A stretch of DNA of 64,000 nucleotides from Closterium sp. Naga37s-1 (Eukaryota > Streptophyta > Zygnematophyceae > Desmidiales > Closteriaceae): assembly GCA_947471745.1 (NCBI GenBank), contig CANJKZ010000169.1, forward strand, positions 3,188,501-3,252,500, written 5' to 3'. A program made the translations under genes and the position numbers. Below are positions 25,901-37,000 of the stretch, piece after piece (the stretch's first letter is position 1; each line of letters begins with the position of its first letter). The notes beneath the pieces are model-generated. The model saw only the letters and a program-made list of their open reading frames with translations. It was not told the DNA's origin and did no database searches.

Positions 25901-28786
25901 TATGACTTTTGAGTCGACTCAAAAGGCAGCTCAATGCAGCTCTCATCCCATATGACTTTTGAGTCGACTCAAAAGGCAGCTCAATGCAGCTCTCATCCCA
26001 TATGACTTTTGAGTCGACTCAAAAGGCAGCTCAATGCAGCTCTCATCCCATATGACTTTTGAGTCGACTCAAAAGGCAGCTCAATGCAGCTCTCATCCCA
26101 TATGACTTTTGAGTCGACTCAAAAGGCAGCTCAATGCAGCTCACATCCCATATGAATTTTGAGTCAACTCAAAAGGCAGCTCAATGCAGCTCTCATCCCA
26201 TATGACTTTTGAGTCGACTCAAAAGGCAGCTCAATGCAGCTCTCATCCCATATGACTTTTGAGTCGACTCAAAAGGCAGCTCAATGCAGCTCTCATCCCA
26301 TATGACTTTTGAGTCGACTCAAAAGGCAGCTCAATGCAGCTCTCATCCCATATGACTTTTGAGTCGACTCAAAAGGCAGCTCAATGCATCTCTCATCCCA
26401 TATGACTTTTGAGTCGACTCAAAAGGCAGCTCAATGCAGCTCTCATCCCATATGACTTTTGAGTCGACTCAAAAGGCAGCTCAATGCAGCTCTCATCCCA
26501 TATGACTTTTGAGTCGACTCAAAAGACAGCTCAATGCAGCTCTCATCCCATATGACTTTTGAGTCGACTCAAAAGGCAGCTCAATGCAGCTCTCATCCCA
26601 TATGACTTTTGAGTCGACTCAAAAGGCAGCTCAATGCAGCTCTCATCCCATATGACTTTTGAGTCGACTCAAAAGGCAGCTCAATGCAGCTCTCATCCCC
26701 TATGACTTTTGAGTCGACTCAAAAGACAGCTCAATGCATCTCTCATCCCATATGACTTTTGAGTCGACTCAAAAGGCAGCTCAATGCAGCTCTCATCCCG
26801 TATGACTTTTGAGTCGACTCAAAAGGCAGCTCAATGCAGCTCTCATCCCATATGACTTTTGAGTCGACTCAAAAGGCAGCTCAATGCAGCTCTCATCCCA
26901 TATGACTTTTGAGTCGACTCAAAAGGCAGCTCAATGCAGCTCTCATCCCATATGACTTTTGAGTCGACTCAAAAGGCAGCTCAATGCAGCTCTCATCCCA
27001 TATGACTTTTGAGTCGACTCAAAAGGCAGCTCAATGCAGCTCTCATCCCATATGACTTTTGAGTCGACTCAAAAGGCAGCTCAATGCAGCTCTCATCCCA
27101 TATGACTTTTGAGTCGACTCAAAAGGCAGCTCAATGCAGCTCTCATCCCATATGACTTTTGAGTCGACTCAAAAGGCAGCTCAATGCAGCTCTCATCCCA
27201 TATGACTTTTGAGTCGACTCAAAAGGCAGCTCAATGCAGCTCTCATCCCATATGACTTTTGAGTCGACTCAAAAGGCAGCTCAATGCAGCTCTCATCCCA
27301 TATGACTTTTGAGTCGTCTCAGAAGGCAGCTCAATGCAGCTCTCATCCCATATGACTTTTGAGTCGACTCAAAAGGCAGCTCAATGCAGCTCTCATCCCA
27401 TATGACTTTTGAGTCGACTCAAAAGGCAGCTCAATGCAGCTCTCATCCCATATGACTTTTGAGTCGACTCAAAAGGCAGCTCAATGCAGCTCTCATCCCA
27501 TATGACTTTTGAGTAGACTCAAAAGGCAGCTCAATGCAGCTCTCATCCCATATGACTTTTGAGTCGACTCAAAAGGCAGCTCAATGCAGCTCTCATCCCA
27601 TATGACTTTTGAGTCGACTCAAAAGGCAGCTCAATGCAGCTCTCATCCCATATGACTTTTGAGTCGACTCAAAAGGCAGCTCAATGCAGCTCTCATCCGA
27701 TACTCCCTGCTGCAGTTTGTTCTTCACGTGGCAGAGTCTTCTACCATGACCGGCCCCTCCTTCTCCCACCTACCTCTCCTCTCCTCCTCCTTTCCCCCAC
27801 CTCCCTCCCCCACCAGACGCCAAGCGCCTGTTCTGCCATTCCATCCGCCAGCAACCCAATGCAGTGTTCACCCAATGCTCATGGCCCCTCTCTTGTTCCC
27901 CCATCCACCTACCTGATTCCCTACTCCCTACTCCCCACTCCTCTCTATTCTATTAACCCCCCCACCAGACGCCAAGCGCCTGTTCTGCCATTCCATCCGC
28001 CAGCAGCTCAATGCAGCGCTCATCCAATGCTCTTGCTCCCTCACTCGTTGCCCCCCCTCCTCCCTCCCCCGTCTCCCTCCACGCCTTCACCAGACGCCAA
28101 GCGCCTGTTTTGCCATTCCATCCGCCAGCAGCTCAATGCAGCGCTCATCCGATGCTCCGTGCTGCAGTCTGCTCTTCACGTGGCAGAGGCTTCTGCTGTT
28201 GGTGTCGCTGATTCGGGTGGACTAGGCTCAGCGGAGGATGGGAGTGGGAAGAAGGAGAAGCAGCTGTCGCACATCCCGCTGCACCGAAGGCCAAGAGAAC
28301 GTGAGTGCTGAGATGTTTTAAAAGCTGGAGAGCAAGTGAACGTGAGACAACACAGTCCCGGCAGAGGATTGGAACAGGATGGGAGTGGGAAGAAGCAGCT
28401 GTCGCACATCCTGCTGCACCGAAGACCAAGAGAACGTGAGAAAGAAACCACGGTTACATGAAGCAATGAATTCGTTTCTTCTGTTGGCCTTGTGAGAGAT
28501 CAGATTTCCATCACAGGTGTTGTCGAGTCTGAGTTAGTGTATCTTTCATTTGTGTTTTTAACTCCTCACACCACGCCCTCCTTTCACCACCCTCCAGTTA
28601 CCAGGCCTCCATTGCTCTTTCCGTGGTACAAGTATTTCCTTTCCTTTCTTTTGTTCGTGATGAATTTCTCCTCCACTTCCCGTTCCCTCTTTTATCCTTT
28701 CCTTGCTTTCCTCTGCCTTGCTGCTGGCACGGGAAACAGCATCTCTTGAAGAGCGTCGAAGCAAGCTGGAGAAAGCACGTCGCTGA
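2043..28786 (+). CDS. PUS3: tRNA pseudouridine(38/39) synthase, PUS3/DEG1 type (5' end incomplete)
   Basis: TruA-family enzyme expected to isomerise U38/U39 in the tRNA anticodon arm. Ten exons: 2043-2470, 2802-2847, 3698-4252, 4404-4729, 5013-5076, 5269-5407, 6646-6806, 7478-7610, 28094-28300, 28740-28786. All phases agree and give 701 residues plus a missing N-terminus; no ATG lies in frame in exon 1, which starts after an acceptor. A short coiled coil (HLELSLAEAQLRLAQAEALL) precedes the conserved TRHVALQIMYLG. Exon 3 carries the catalytic motif RCGRTDRGVNA, with the Asp codon at 4226-4228. Exon 4 has LPDDIRVLAWAP, exon 5 FSCLEREYRFYF, exon 6 AMQRAAALFKGRHDFRNFC, exon 7 VVGTAFLWHQIRCMMAVL. 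The C-terminus is SLEERRSKLEKARR. Low-complexity Ala/Pro/Thr/Asp stretches in exons 3 and 4 lengthen it. Intron 8 is 20.5 kb and contains the giant satellite. Several exons have partial copies, so exact splice choices need RNA data. Confidence 0.88.
2462..2650 (+). repeat. Short tandem repeats copying the exon 1 donor
   Basis: The exon 1 donor (tcgag then gtgagtg) is echoed several times just downstream: gatcgacgtgagtg, ggtcgaggtgagtg, then three or four units of about 31 bp containing ggtggaggtgagtct. It is a decayed example of the junction duplication seen at other exons. Confidence 0.6.
2858..2923. repeat. (TGCAC)n microsatellite
   Basis: About 13 units of a pentanucleotide gcact, with some gcacc variants, lie 10 bp after the exon 2 donor. 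The reverse complement of the same motif recurs at 43324-43402 in the SecA2 gene. Confidence 0.9.
3134..3325 (+). repeat. 26-bp tandem repeat, seven copies
   Basis: The core ccgtccctcatg recurs at 3143, 3169, 3195, 3221, 3247, 3273 and 3299, exactly 26 bp apart. The units are pyrimidine-rich and fill part of intron 2 of the pseudouridine synthase. Confidence 0.95.
3418..3640 (+). repeat. Acceptor-side copies of pseudouridine synthase exon 3
   Basis: The start of exon 3 (gccag acceptor, then gtgtcagctctgctacac) is repeated upstream at about 3427-3470 and 3538-3600. The copies keep the acceptor but run into stop codons or a GAGGCGCC palindrome at 3621-3638, so only the 3698 copy continues to the catalytic motif. 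Confidence 0.75.
5464..6412 (+). repeat. Seven donor-side copies of pseudouridine synthase exon 6
   Basis: The 3' part of exon 6 (FCRMDAENVKSFERDMS through FATLSS) and its gtgagt donor recur near 5474, 5614, 5755, 5892, 6020, 6147 and 6290. Each is followed by a short intron-like spacer. Copies have accumulated substitutions and indels, but most keep the gtgagt donor. Each could in principle act as an alternative 5' splice site only if an acceptor lies in front of it, and no good acceptor is obvious. Confidence 0.9.
6893..6979 (+). repeat. In-frame 87-nt duplicate of the 3' part of exon 7
   Basis: This near-identical copy of 6720-6806 encodes VVGTAFLWHQIRCMMAVLLM and onward, 29 codons. It has both an acceptor (ttgctgcag) and a donor (gaggtgagg), with phase 0 at both ends. 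It could be a cassette exon or an alternative to the first copy. A third, decayed copy starts near 7050. Confidence 0.85.
7157..7450 (+). repeat. Three acceptor-side copies of exon 8
   Basis: The acceptor ctgcag and first 40-75 nt of exon 8 (VVSELLDVHGGPFTSKPQYA) are repeated near 7161, 7267 and 7372, before the full exon at 7478. Spacing of the last three is about 105 bp. The AT run at 7209-7250 interrupts the first copy. Confidence 0.9.
7690..7772 (+). repeat. Donor-side copy of exon 8
   Basis: This copy repeats the 3' part of exon 8 (PADPHGLVLHRCSFPASLRF, then the donor tctgccagtaag) about 155 bp after the real exon end. Confidence 0.9.
8001..8477 (+). repeat. Four acceptor-side copies of exon 9 before the satellite
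   Basis: Copies starting near 8003, 8147, 8272 and 8443 each have a C/T tract, an AG acceptor (poor in the first copy) and the start of exon 9 (AKRLFCQSIRQQL). The third has a stop codon (gacagtag). The fourth is cut after CTCATCC and runs straight into the 50-bp satellite. Confidence 0.9.
8478..27698 (+). repeat. 19.2-kb satellite of a 50-bp unit, about 384 copies
   Basis: The unit is cagctcaatgcagctctcat followed by cccatatga and the 20-bp palindrome CTTTTGAGTCGACTCAAAAG. The first 22-25 nt are exon 9 coding sequence (QQLNAALI); the rest is a palindromic insert. From the unit start at 8481 to the last at 27680 is 19199 bp, which is 384 units minus a 1-bp deletion near 24049. Units are nearly identical. 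Rare single-base variants (gcag to gacag, gacttt to gacctt, gcag to gcat, gctg or gcaa, ctctca to ctcaca) mark higher-order copies. The array lies in intron 8 of the pseudouridine synthase. Fifty is not divisible by three, so it is not a coding repeat. It has no spacers, so it is not CRISPR. Confidence 0.98.
27680..28093 (+). repeat. Exon 9 copies after the satellite
   Basis: The satellite ends in the missing half of an exon 9 copy (LNAALIRYSLLQFVLHVAESS, ending near 27745). Two further acceptor-side copies begin near 27818 and 27969, before the full exon 9 at 28094. The array thus sits inside one broken exon copy. Confidence 0.9.
28376..28440 (+). repeat. Donor-side copy of exon 9
   Basis: This repeats the 3' end of exon 9 (SGKKQLSHILLHRRPRE and its gtgaga donor), about 140 bp downstream of the real donor at 28301. 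Confidence 0.85.
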
Positions 28787-29525
28787 AAATACACCTCAGG
28801 AATCACAGCATCCCTTCCAGTCCAGTCTGAATTTCTCAATGCAGCTATAAGGAAACTGCTTGCAGCAATCAGTGTACTCTACAAAAATTTTATGAAGTTT
28901 TTGGCCTTGTCAATCTAGCTTTGTGGGTGCAAAGATACCCAGCCAGCTGACTACCCTAGTACGGTACTTTCTTTCCTGACATGTACCTAACAGCATACAC
29001 AAAGCCAGATAGCAGTGCTTGCTCTCTGTTTCTCCACCCATCCTGCCCACTTGACAACTCGCGGCTGGACTGGCCCACATCCTGCACCTAACGCCTGCAG
29101 CGCCTGCACGCTCTCCCTTCCCCTCCCTTCTCTACATAGACCACACCACAACTAGACCACGTTCCTTCCGCCTCCACCATCAACCTTCCCATCTGTGTCT
29201 GCCAGGAAGGCCACCAGCAGCGCCTGCACTGGACACTGTCCTGACATTCTTTCCCAATAAAAAACGTGTGCTTGCCTACACCACGTTCCCACTCCCACCA
29301 TCAACGCTCCCATCTGTGTCCGCCAAAAAGGCCGACAGCAGCGCCTGCACACTCTCCTGGCATTCTTTCCCATAAAAAACGTGTGCTTGCATACACCACG
29401 TTCCGCCCACCATTATCAACACTCCCATCTGTGTCCGCGAAAAAGGACGACAGCAGCAGCGCCTGCACGCTCTCCCTCCGCATGGCGAAGAGTGTGGGGA
29501 TGAAGAGGCGCGTGGGTGCCCTGTA
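28787..29525. other. Convergent 3' regions
   Basis: This lies between the stop codon of the pseudouridine synthase and the SecA2 stop codon. From about 29160 to 29480 it holds three - strand copies of the tail of SecA2 exon 30 ([11 protein letters not shown] then FLADTDGS). I see no other gene in it. Confidence 0.7.
29160..29490 (-). repeat. Three tail copies of SecA2 exon 30
   Basis: The coding motif [20 protein letters not shown] recurs in decayed form at about 29160-29240, 29285-29360 and 29400-29485, downstream of the chosen stop codon. If the chosen exon 30 is skipped or read differently, one of these could be the true C-terminus. Confidence 0.8.
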
Positions 29526-30978
29526 TCAGACATCGCCAGCACCACCATCAATGCCCCCCTCCACATCTGCCAGGAAGGCCGACAGCAGTGCTTGCACGCT
29601 CTCCCTCCGCATGGCAAAGAGCGTTGAGATGAAGAAGCGAGTGCCCTCTATCTTGAACTCCTCTAAAGGGTTCTCTCGGCCAAAGCCTTGCACACTCACC
29701 TGTAGAAACAGGAAGCAAACAGGGAGAGAAACAAGGGAGGAAGGAGCAGGAGACAAAAGAGCGTGGAGATGAAGAAGAGTGTTCGTTCATTCTTGAACTC
29801 CTCTAACCGGTTCTCCCGCCCAAAGCTCTGCACGCTCACCTGTAGAAGCAACAACAGGGAGAAAACAGGAACAGCACAGAACAGAACCGGTTGTAAGGGA
29901 GGAAGGAGCAGAAGAGAGAAGAGCGTGGAGATGAAGAAGCGTGTGCCCTCTGTCTTGAACTCCTCTACGGAATTCTCCTGCCCAAGACAGGGACAGAGAG
30001 GGAGAGGGAGATGGTTCAGATGAAGAAGCTTGTGCCCTCTATCTTGAACTCCTCTAGCGGGTTCTCCCTCCCAAAGCCCTGCACGCTCACCTGCAGAAAT
30101 GCAGAAGTGGGGGAACAGAGAGATGGAGGGAGGAGAAGCAAGAGCGTTTTCTCAAGAAGGAGTGTGCGAAAAATGCAGTGCATTTCGAGAATTCTCAAAA
30201 TGGGAAAACATAGATAGAGCTGCGCACGCACACCCAACACACACATGGTTATGAATGACTACAAACAAGGTGTCTTCAAGGGCCTAAAAAATCGGCACAC
30301 ACAGTTCTGACTGCAACACACACATCCCTCATTCACTCTGCCCGCCCTTACTGCATGCACTCACCGCGTGTTTGAAGTAGTGTTTTGAGACGTCTTAAAA
30401 TTGGCACACACAGTTCTGACTGCAACACGCACATACCTCATCCACTCCGCCCTTACTGCATGCACTCACCGCGTTCCTCAGCCGTGCCATGTTGGCGATA
30501 TGAGCGCTCCACAGCCGGTCCAGCGTAGACAACAGAACAGAGTACTTCCCACGACCCTCAGTCCTTTTCTGTATGCACGCCCTTGCTCCCCCCAGCACTC
30601 ACCGCGTTCCTCAGCCGTGCCATGTTGGCGATATGCACGCTCCACAGCCGGTCCAACGTAGACAACAGCGACTCTCTCTGCTTGGAAGAAAGCAAGAAGA
30701 GCGCATCGCAGGGGACGCAAGGGGGAAGTTGATGGGCGGAGGGGGGAGTTGGGTGGAGCAGGGGAGAGTTGCAGGGCGCAGGGGGCACAGGGGGGAATCA
30801 AGAGGCGCAAGGGGAAAGTTAATGGTTGCATGCAGGTAGATAGGGGCACAGGGCGGAATTACAGATGGGAAATGGCAAAATAGGGGGGAATGGTTATGAC
30901 TTGCTTCACATGACTTTACAAACACAAACTAGACAAAACACCCACCCAAACCCCCTCCCCCCCCCCTCCCCCCTTCGC

Positions 30979-31025
<47 letters not shown>

Positions 31026-34000
31026 AAAAAACTTTCACTTCGAAAAACCCCATCTGCTGTGGCGACGCAACGAAGAGAGCGAGGTGGGCGGGCCCTGTAG
31101 CTCGTCACCACCACACTGCACTGCTGGACTTGAAACATCGAAAAAATAGGCAGCTCTTTAGGTCTCATTTCTTTCCCTCACCTCAAAGAACTCCATCTGC
31201 TGCGGCGACGCAACGAAGAGAGCGAGGTGGGCGGGCCCTGTAGCTCGTCACCACCACACTGCACTGCTGGACTTGAAACATCGAAGAATAGGCAGCTCCT
31301 TAGGTCTCATTTCTTTCTCTCACCTCGAAGAACTCCATCTGCTGTGGCGACGCAACGAAGAGTGCAAGGCGGGCGGGCCCTGTAGCTCGTCACCACCACA
31401 CTGCACTGCTGGACTTGAAACATCGAAGAGTGGGCAGCTCTTTAGGTCTCACTGCTTCCCCTCACCTCGAAGAACTCCATCTGCTGTGGCGACGCAACGA
31501 AGAGAGCGAGGTGGGCCCTGTAGCATGTCTCCACCACACTGCACTGCTGGACTTGAGACATTTCTTTCTCAATAGGCGGCCCTTCACGCCCCATTTCTTT
31601 CTCTCACCTCGAAGAACGCCATCTGCTGTGGCGACGCAACGAAGAGTGCAAGGTGGGCCCTGTAGCATGTCTCCACCACACTGCACTGCTGGACTTGAGA
31701 CATTTCTTTCTCAATAGGCGGCCCTTCACGCCCCATTTCTTTCTCTCACCTCAAAGAACTCCATCTGCTGTGGCGACGCAACGAAGAGAGCAAGGTGCGC
31801 CCTGTAGCTCGTGACCACCAAGTCCCCCAGATACTTGCGCAGTGCTGCCAGTTGCCTTGAAGACCTGCCCCTCCTGAGGAGAGAGAGAGAGGCGTAGCAG
31901 TGAGGGGGAAACAGGAATACAACAGGAGAATAAGAGGAGACGAGGGCGAGGTGGGCCCTGTAGCTCGTGACCACCAAGTCCCCCAGATACTTGCGCAGTG
32001 CTGCCAGTTGCCTTGAAGACCTGCCCCTCCTGAGGAGAGAGAGAGAGGCGTAGCAGTGAGGGGGAAACAGGAATACAACAGGAGAATAAGAGGAGACGAG
32101 GGCGAGGTGGGCCCTGTAGCTCGTGACCACCAAGTCCCCCAGATACTTGCGCAGTGCTGCCAGTTGCCTTGAAGACCTGCCCCTCCTGAGGAGAGAGAGA
32201 GAGGCGTAGCAGTGAGGGGGAAACAGGAATACAACAGGAGAATAAGAGGAGACGAGGGCGAGGTGGGCCCTGTAGCTCGTGACCACCAATTCCCCCAGAT
32301 ACTTGCGCAGTGCTGCCAGTTGCCTTGATGACCTGCCCCTCCTGAGGAGAACAGATGCGCAGCAATGAGGGGGGAAATAGGAATAGAATAGGAGAATGAG
32401 AGGAGAAGAGAGCGAGGTGGGCCCTGTAGCTCGTCCCCCAGGTACTTGCGCAGCGCTGCCTGGTGCTTTGATGACCTGCTCCAACTGAGGAGAGGGGAGA
32501 GGAGAGAAGAGGAGAGGAGGAGAGAGGAGGCGTGAGGGGATGTAGGTGCAACGATGGGAGTACAAAACAAGGGCGAGGGAGGAGCGAGACAAGGTTGGGA
32601 TGAGGGGTGAGGTGAGATGAGGGTTGGGAGATGAGGGGTGACAGAGGAGTATCGCATATTGTGTTTCGCTTTCCATGGCAGACATTTTTTAAGACGTCTC
32701 AAAATGCAAGGGGCGACATTGGGATAGTCAACGAGGGGAAGACAGTCAGGGGTTTCAGTCAGGCAGAGTCAGTTAGGGGTTTCAATCAGGGGCAATAAGT
32801 AGGGGAGGGGGGGCCAGTCAGTCAGTATAGTATGATATACTGCCTTACAGGTCAGAGGAGTCGCGAAGAATCTCTCTCCATCTCAGCTCCTCCCGCATTG
32901 CTTCCGCCTCACCCCCTTCCCCCACCTCCCTCTTATTCTCTGTTCCAACACCAGCAGCAGCAGCACCACCACCGGCACCAGCACCGGCAGCACCAGCAGC
33001 ACCAGCAGCACCAGTAGCAGCAGAAGAGTTCAATACTCCCCCAAAAGCCGGCAGAACCTCAGGCAAGGGAGACAGAACGTGGGGAAGGTGCTTTCTGAGG
33101 TCCCAGCGATGGCCGGCGTTCGGCGGAGGGGAGTGGGACAGGGCGGAAGTGAGGGAGGTGGCATCCACGTGCTGGGAGATGTCTGAAAGGGGCGTGGGCA
33201 GGTAGGGAGGAAAAGTGGGGGACAAAAGGAACGTGATTTCAAGGCGCCACATAGGAAAGGGCGGAACTGAGGGAGGTGGCATCCACGTTCTGGGAGAGGT
33301 CTGGCAAGGAGGGGATAGGGAAGGGGTGGGAGAGGCAGGGAAGCAGGGAGGGAGGAGGGAGGAAGGCCCCACATACTCGTTAGCAATGCAACACTGTATG
33401 ATATGGAGATGGCCGTGCATAAGCATTTCGTTTCATGCCAACGCAACGTGTACTGTATGCTTGTTTGAAGTAGTCAACTATGCGTGTGTGTGTAGAGCAG
33501 GGAATGAACAGTACCTATGCCAGTGGTGCGAGAGAGGCGCTTGAGCAAGGTGTCGATGGGCCATGATGCCACTGGCTGGTGTTGTGGGGAGTAAGAGGAG
33601 GAAAATGGAAAGGGAGTGCAGTAAAGGAAGGACGACGGAGAATGAGGGGTAGAGTGCGAGAGAGGCGCTTGAGCAAGGTGTCGATGGGCCATGATGCCAC
33701 TGGCTGGTGTTGGGGGGAGGCAGGGAGGGAGGCGGAAAGGGAGGGAGAGTTAGGGAAGAAGAGGCAGACTCAGGTGGGGAACGCGAGAGAGGCGCTTGAG
33801 CAAGGTGTCGATGGGCCATGATGCCACTGGCTGGTGTTGGGGGAGGCAGGGAGGGAGGCGGAAAGGGAGGGAGAGTTAGGGAAGAAGAGGCAGACTCAGG
33901 TGGGGAACGCGAGAGAGGCGCTTGAGCAAGGTGTCGATGGGCCATGATGCCACTGGCTGGTGTTGGGGGGAGGGGAGGGAGTGAAATGAAGTGGGGGAGT

Positions 34001-37000
34001 GGAAGGGGAGGGGAGAGGGAGAGGGTGCGAGAGAGGCGCTTGAGCATGGTGTCAATAGGCCATGATGCCACTGGCTGGTGTTGGGTGGGGCAGTGAGGGA
34101 GGGATACGGAGGTGGAGTGGAATCAGGGGGGGAAGGAAAGGGAGGGTATGGGAAAGGGAGACAGTGTAAGGGAGGCGCTTGAGCAAGGTATTGATGGGCC
34201 ATGATGCCACTGGCTGGTGTTGGGTGTGCAAGAGGGGGAAATGGGAAAGGGAGTGCAGTTAAGGAGGCACGACGCAGAATGAGGGGGAAGAACACGAGAG
34301 AGGCGCTTGAGCCTTGTGTCGACAGGGCATGACTCTACTGCCTGGTGTTGGGGGGAAAGAGGAGGTGGTGATTGGGGAAAAGGAGGGAGGAACGGGAAGG
34401 GAAAAGTGTGGGGAAAGAAGGAAGAGGTGGAATGAGGGGGAACGCGAGAGAGGCGCTTGAGCATGGTGCTGTTCATGGGCCATGAGGTCACCGGCTACGT
34501 GTAGAAAGTGATTCTTTGAGACGTCTCAAAAGGGGGAACTTTTGAGACGTCTCAAAAGGGGGAACGCGAGAGTGGCGCTTGAGCCTGGTGTTGTTGATGG
34601 GCCATGACGTCACCGGCTGGTGTTGCGAAGCGAAGCGGGAGAAGGGAATAGAAGTTGGTGGTTTTTGTTGAAGGTAGGGTGGGGGCATGAGATGAGATGT
34701 GCCATGCTGTGAAACGTGGTCATGATGCCAGTCATGCCAGTCATGCCAGTCATGCGCTGTTTTGAGACAGGGCAGGCGACATCCGCAGTCATAGACTCTG
34801 GTTAACGTCACACGCACTGTGATGTGAACTACTCTATGTGTGAAAATTTCACAGTGAAATGCATAGACTCGTGTTGACTTGCGACGACTCTGGTTAACGT
34901 CGCGCGCACTGTGAACTACTCTGTGTGAAATGTATAGACTCATGTTGACTTGCGATGACTCTGGTTGACTTGCCTTAGAGGGTGAGCAGTATTCCTTAAC
35001 CACATCATCCACCACTGCTTGACTTGCCTTGACTCTTATTGACTTTATTTTGACTCTGCTTGACTTGCCTTGACCGGTGTTGACATTATATTGACTCTGG
35101 TTGACTTGACTTGACTCATATTGATTTTATTTTGACTCTGGTTGACTTGCCTTGGAAGGTGAGCAGTACTCATTGACCACATCATCGACCACTACTTGAC
35201 TTGCCTTGACTCAGGTTGACCTGCTCACGTTGACTCACCTTGACTCTGGTTGACCTGCTCACGTTGACTCACCTTGACTCTGGTTGACTTGACTTGCCTT
35301 TGAAGGTGAGCAGTACTCCTTGACCACATCATTGACCACTGCTTGACTTGCCTTGACTCTGGTTGACCTGCTCACGTTGACTCACCTTGACTGTGGTTGA
35401 CTTGCCTTGGAAGATGAGCAGTATTCCTTGACCACATCATCCACCACTGCTTGGATGTACCTGTGGACGGGTGGAAAGGAAGATGGTTGGTGAAGGTCTA
35501 TGAATGTAGTTCAACTGATTGTTTTTTAAATATAAGACAGGCATTTTAAACATACAGGAGCAGTACTAACCACATCATCCACCACTGCTTGGATGTACCT
35601 GTGGACGGGTGGACGGGTGGACGGGTGGAAAGGAAGATGGGGGTGGGTGGGTGGATGGACAGACGGGCGGATGGATGGATTGATTGATGGATGGATGCTC
35701 ATACAAGGCGCATGTGTTTGTAAACAGTGCAAGTAACGTGACATCCTCACATCTGCAGTGAGACTCACAGTTGTGCGCGTGTGTGCCGGGCTTGAGGAGA
35801 CTCCTCCAAAATGGACTCTCTCAGCTCGTACACGTGCTTGCGCTGAAGCTGCAGGGAGGGAGGGAGGGTGAGAAGGAGCTTGAGAAGATGGTTGAGAGGA
35901 AAGGTGAGATGAGAGGAGGGAAAGTCACTCCTCCAGAATGGACTCTCTCAGCTCGTACACGTGCTTGCGCTGAAGCTGCAGGGAGGTTGAAGGTGAAAGG
36001 GAGGATGAGAGGGCGAGTGAGAGGGAGGGTGAGAGGTAAGGGGGAAGGAGGAGACTCCTCCAGAATCGATTCTCTCAGCTCGTACACGTGCTTGCGCTGA
36101 AACTGTAGTGGGGGAGACAGGGATGGTGAAAGGTAGGGTGAAAGGGAGGGTGAGAGAGGAGAATAGGACTCCTTCAGAATGGACTCCTCCTCGCAGCTCG
36201 TACACGTGCTTGCGCTGGAGCTGCAGAGGGGGAGAGGGGCACAAAGACACGAAGGAAGGAAGGGAGAGGGGAGAGAACGGCGGAAGATGGTGAGTGAGAG
36301 GGAAGAGGGAGGGTGGGACAATGAAACAACAGTTTGTACACATGCTTGCACCGCTTTGAAACGCCTAAAACATTCTCTAAAGTGATACAAGCAGCTCCTG
36401 CATGCTCGCATGGTTAAATGAAAACATCCAAACCCTCTTACCTCAAAGACCTGGTCATAGTCTAGCATTTGCCTCCGCCGCTCGAACATGGCAGCTTCGA
36501 TGGTCTTCTGCGTCTGCACCAACTGGTGAGGGCAAGCAGGTGTTTAGAGGGGTGCGACAAGGAGTTAGTGGGGTTGAAAGGGGTTTGAACACAGTGTGGT
36601 TGGGATGAAAAGGGTTGAACAGGGAGGGCAAGGAGCATTTGCCTCCACCGCTCAAACATGGCAGCTTCGATTGTCTTCCGTGTCTGCACCAACTGGTGAT
36701 AGAAGGCAGGTGTTGAGAGGACATGACACGTTCGGATGGGTTGAAATGGGTAGGATGACGAGAAGAGCCGAGGTGATTGATTTTTTAGGCTCCTCAAAAG
36801 ACTGAGGCGTTGTGGATCAATCATTCAACTCGGCTCTTCTCGTTGTGGATCACCCCTCGAGCACAGCACACCCCCACGTGCACTGCTAAAGCACCTACCT
36901 ACATTATAAGAAGTAGTCCAAGTCGTCAAACTTCTTATAATGTAGGTAGGTGCTCTAGCAGTGCACTTGCAGTGCAAGCTCTTACAGCGAGGGTGAGCGC

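Noticed and set aside
8478-27698. CRISPR-like array
   Set aside because: Repeats are directly joined without spacers, the period is 50 bp throughout, and the genes around it are eukaryotic.
30980-31019. Poly(A) tail of a retrocopy
   Set aside because: There is no gene-like body on either side and no target-site repeat that I can see.
31726-32702. Long open frames of about 318 residues on the - strand
   Set aside because: They run through repeated copies of SecA2 exon 28; three frames are open at once because the 158-bp units repeat and are low in stop codons. Only the exon 28 segment matches SecA2.
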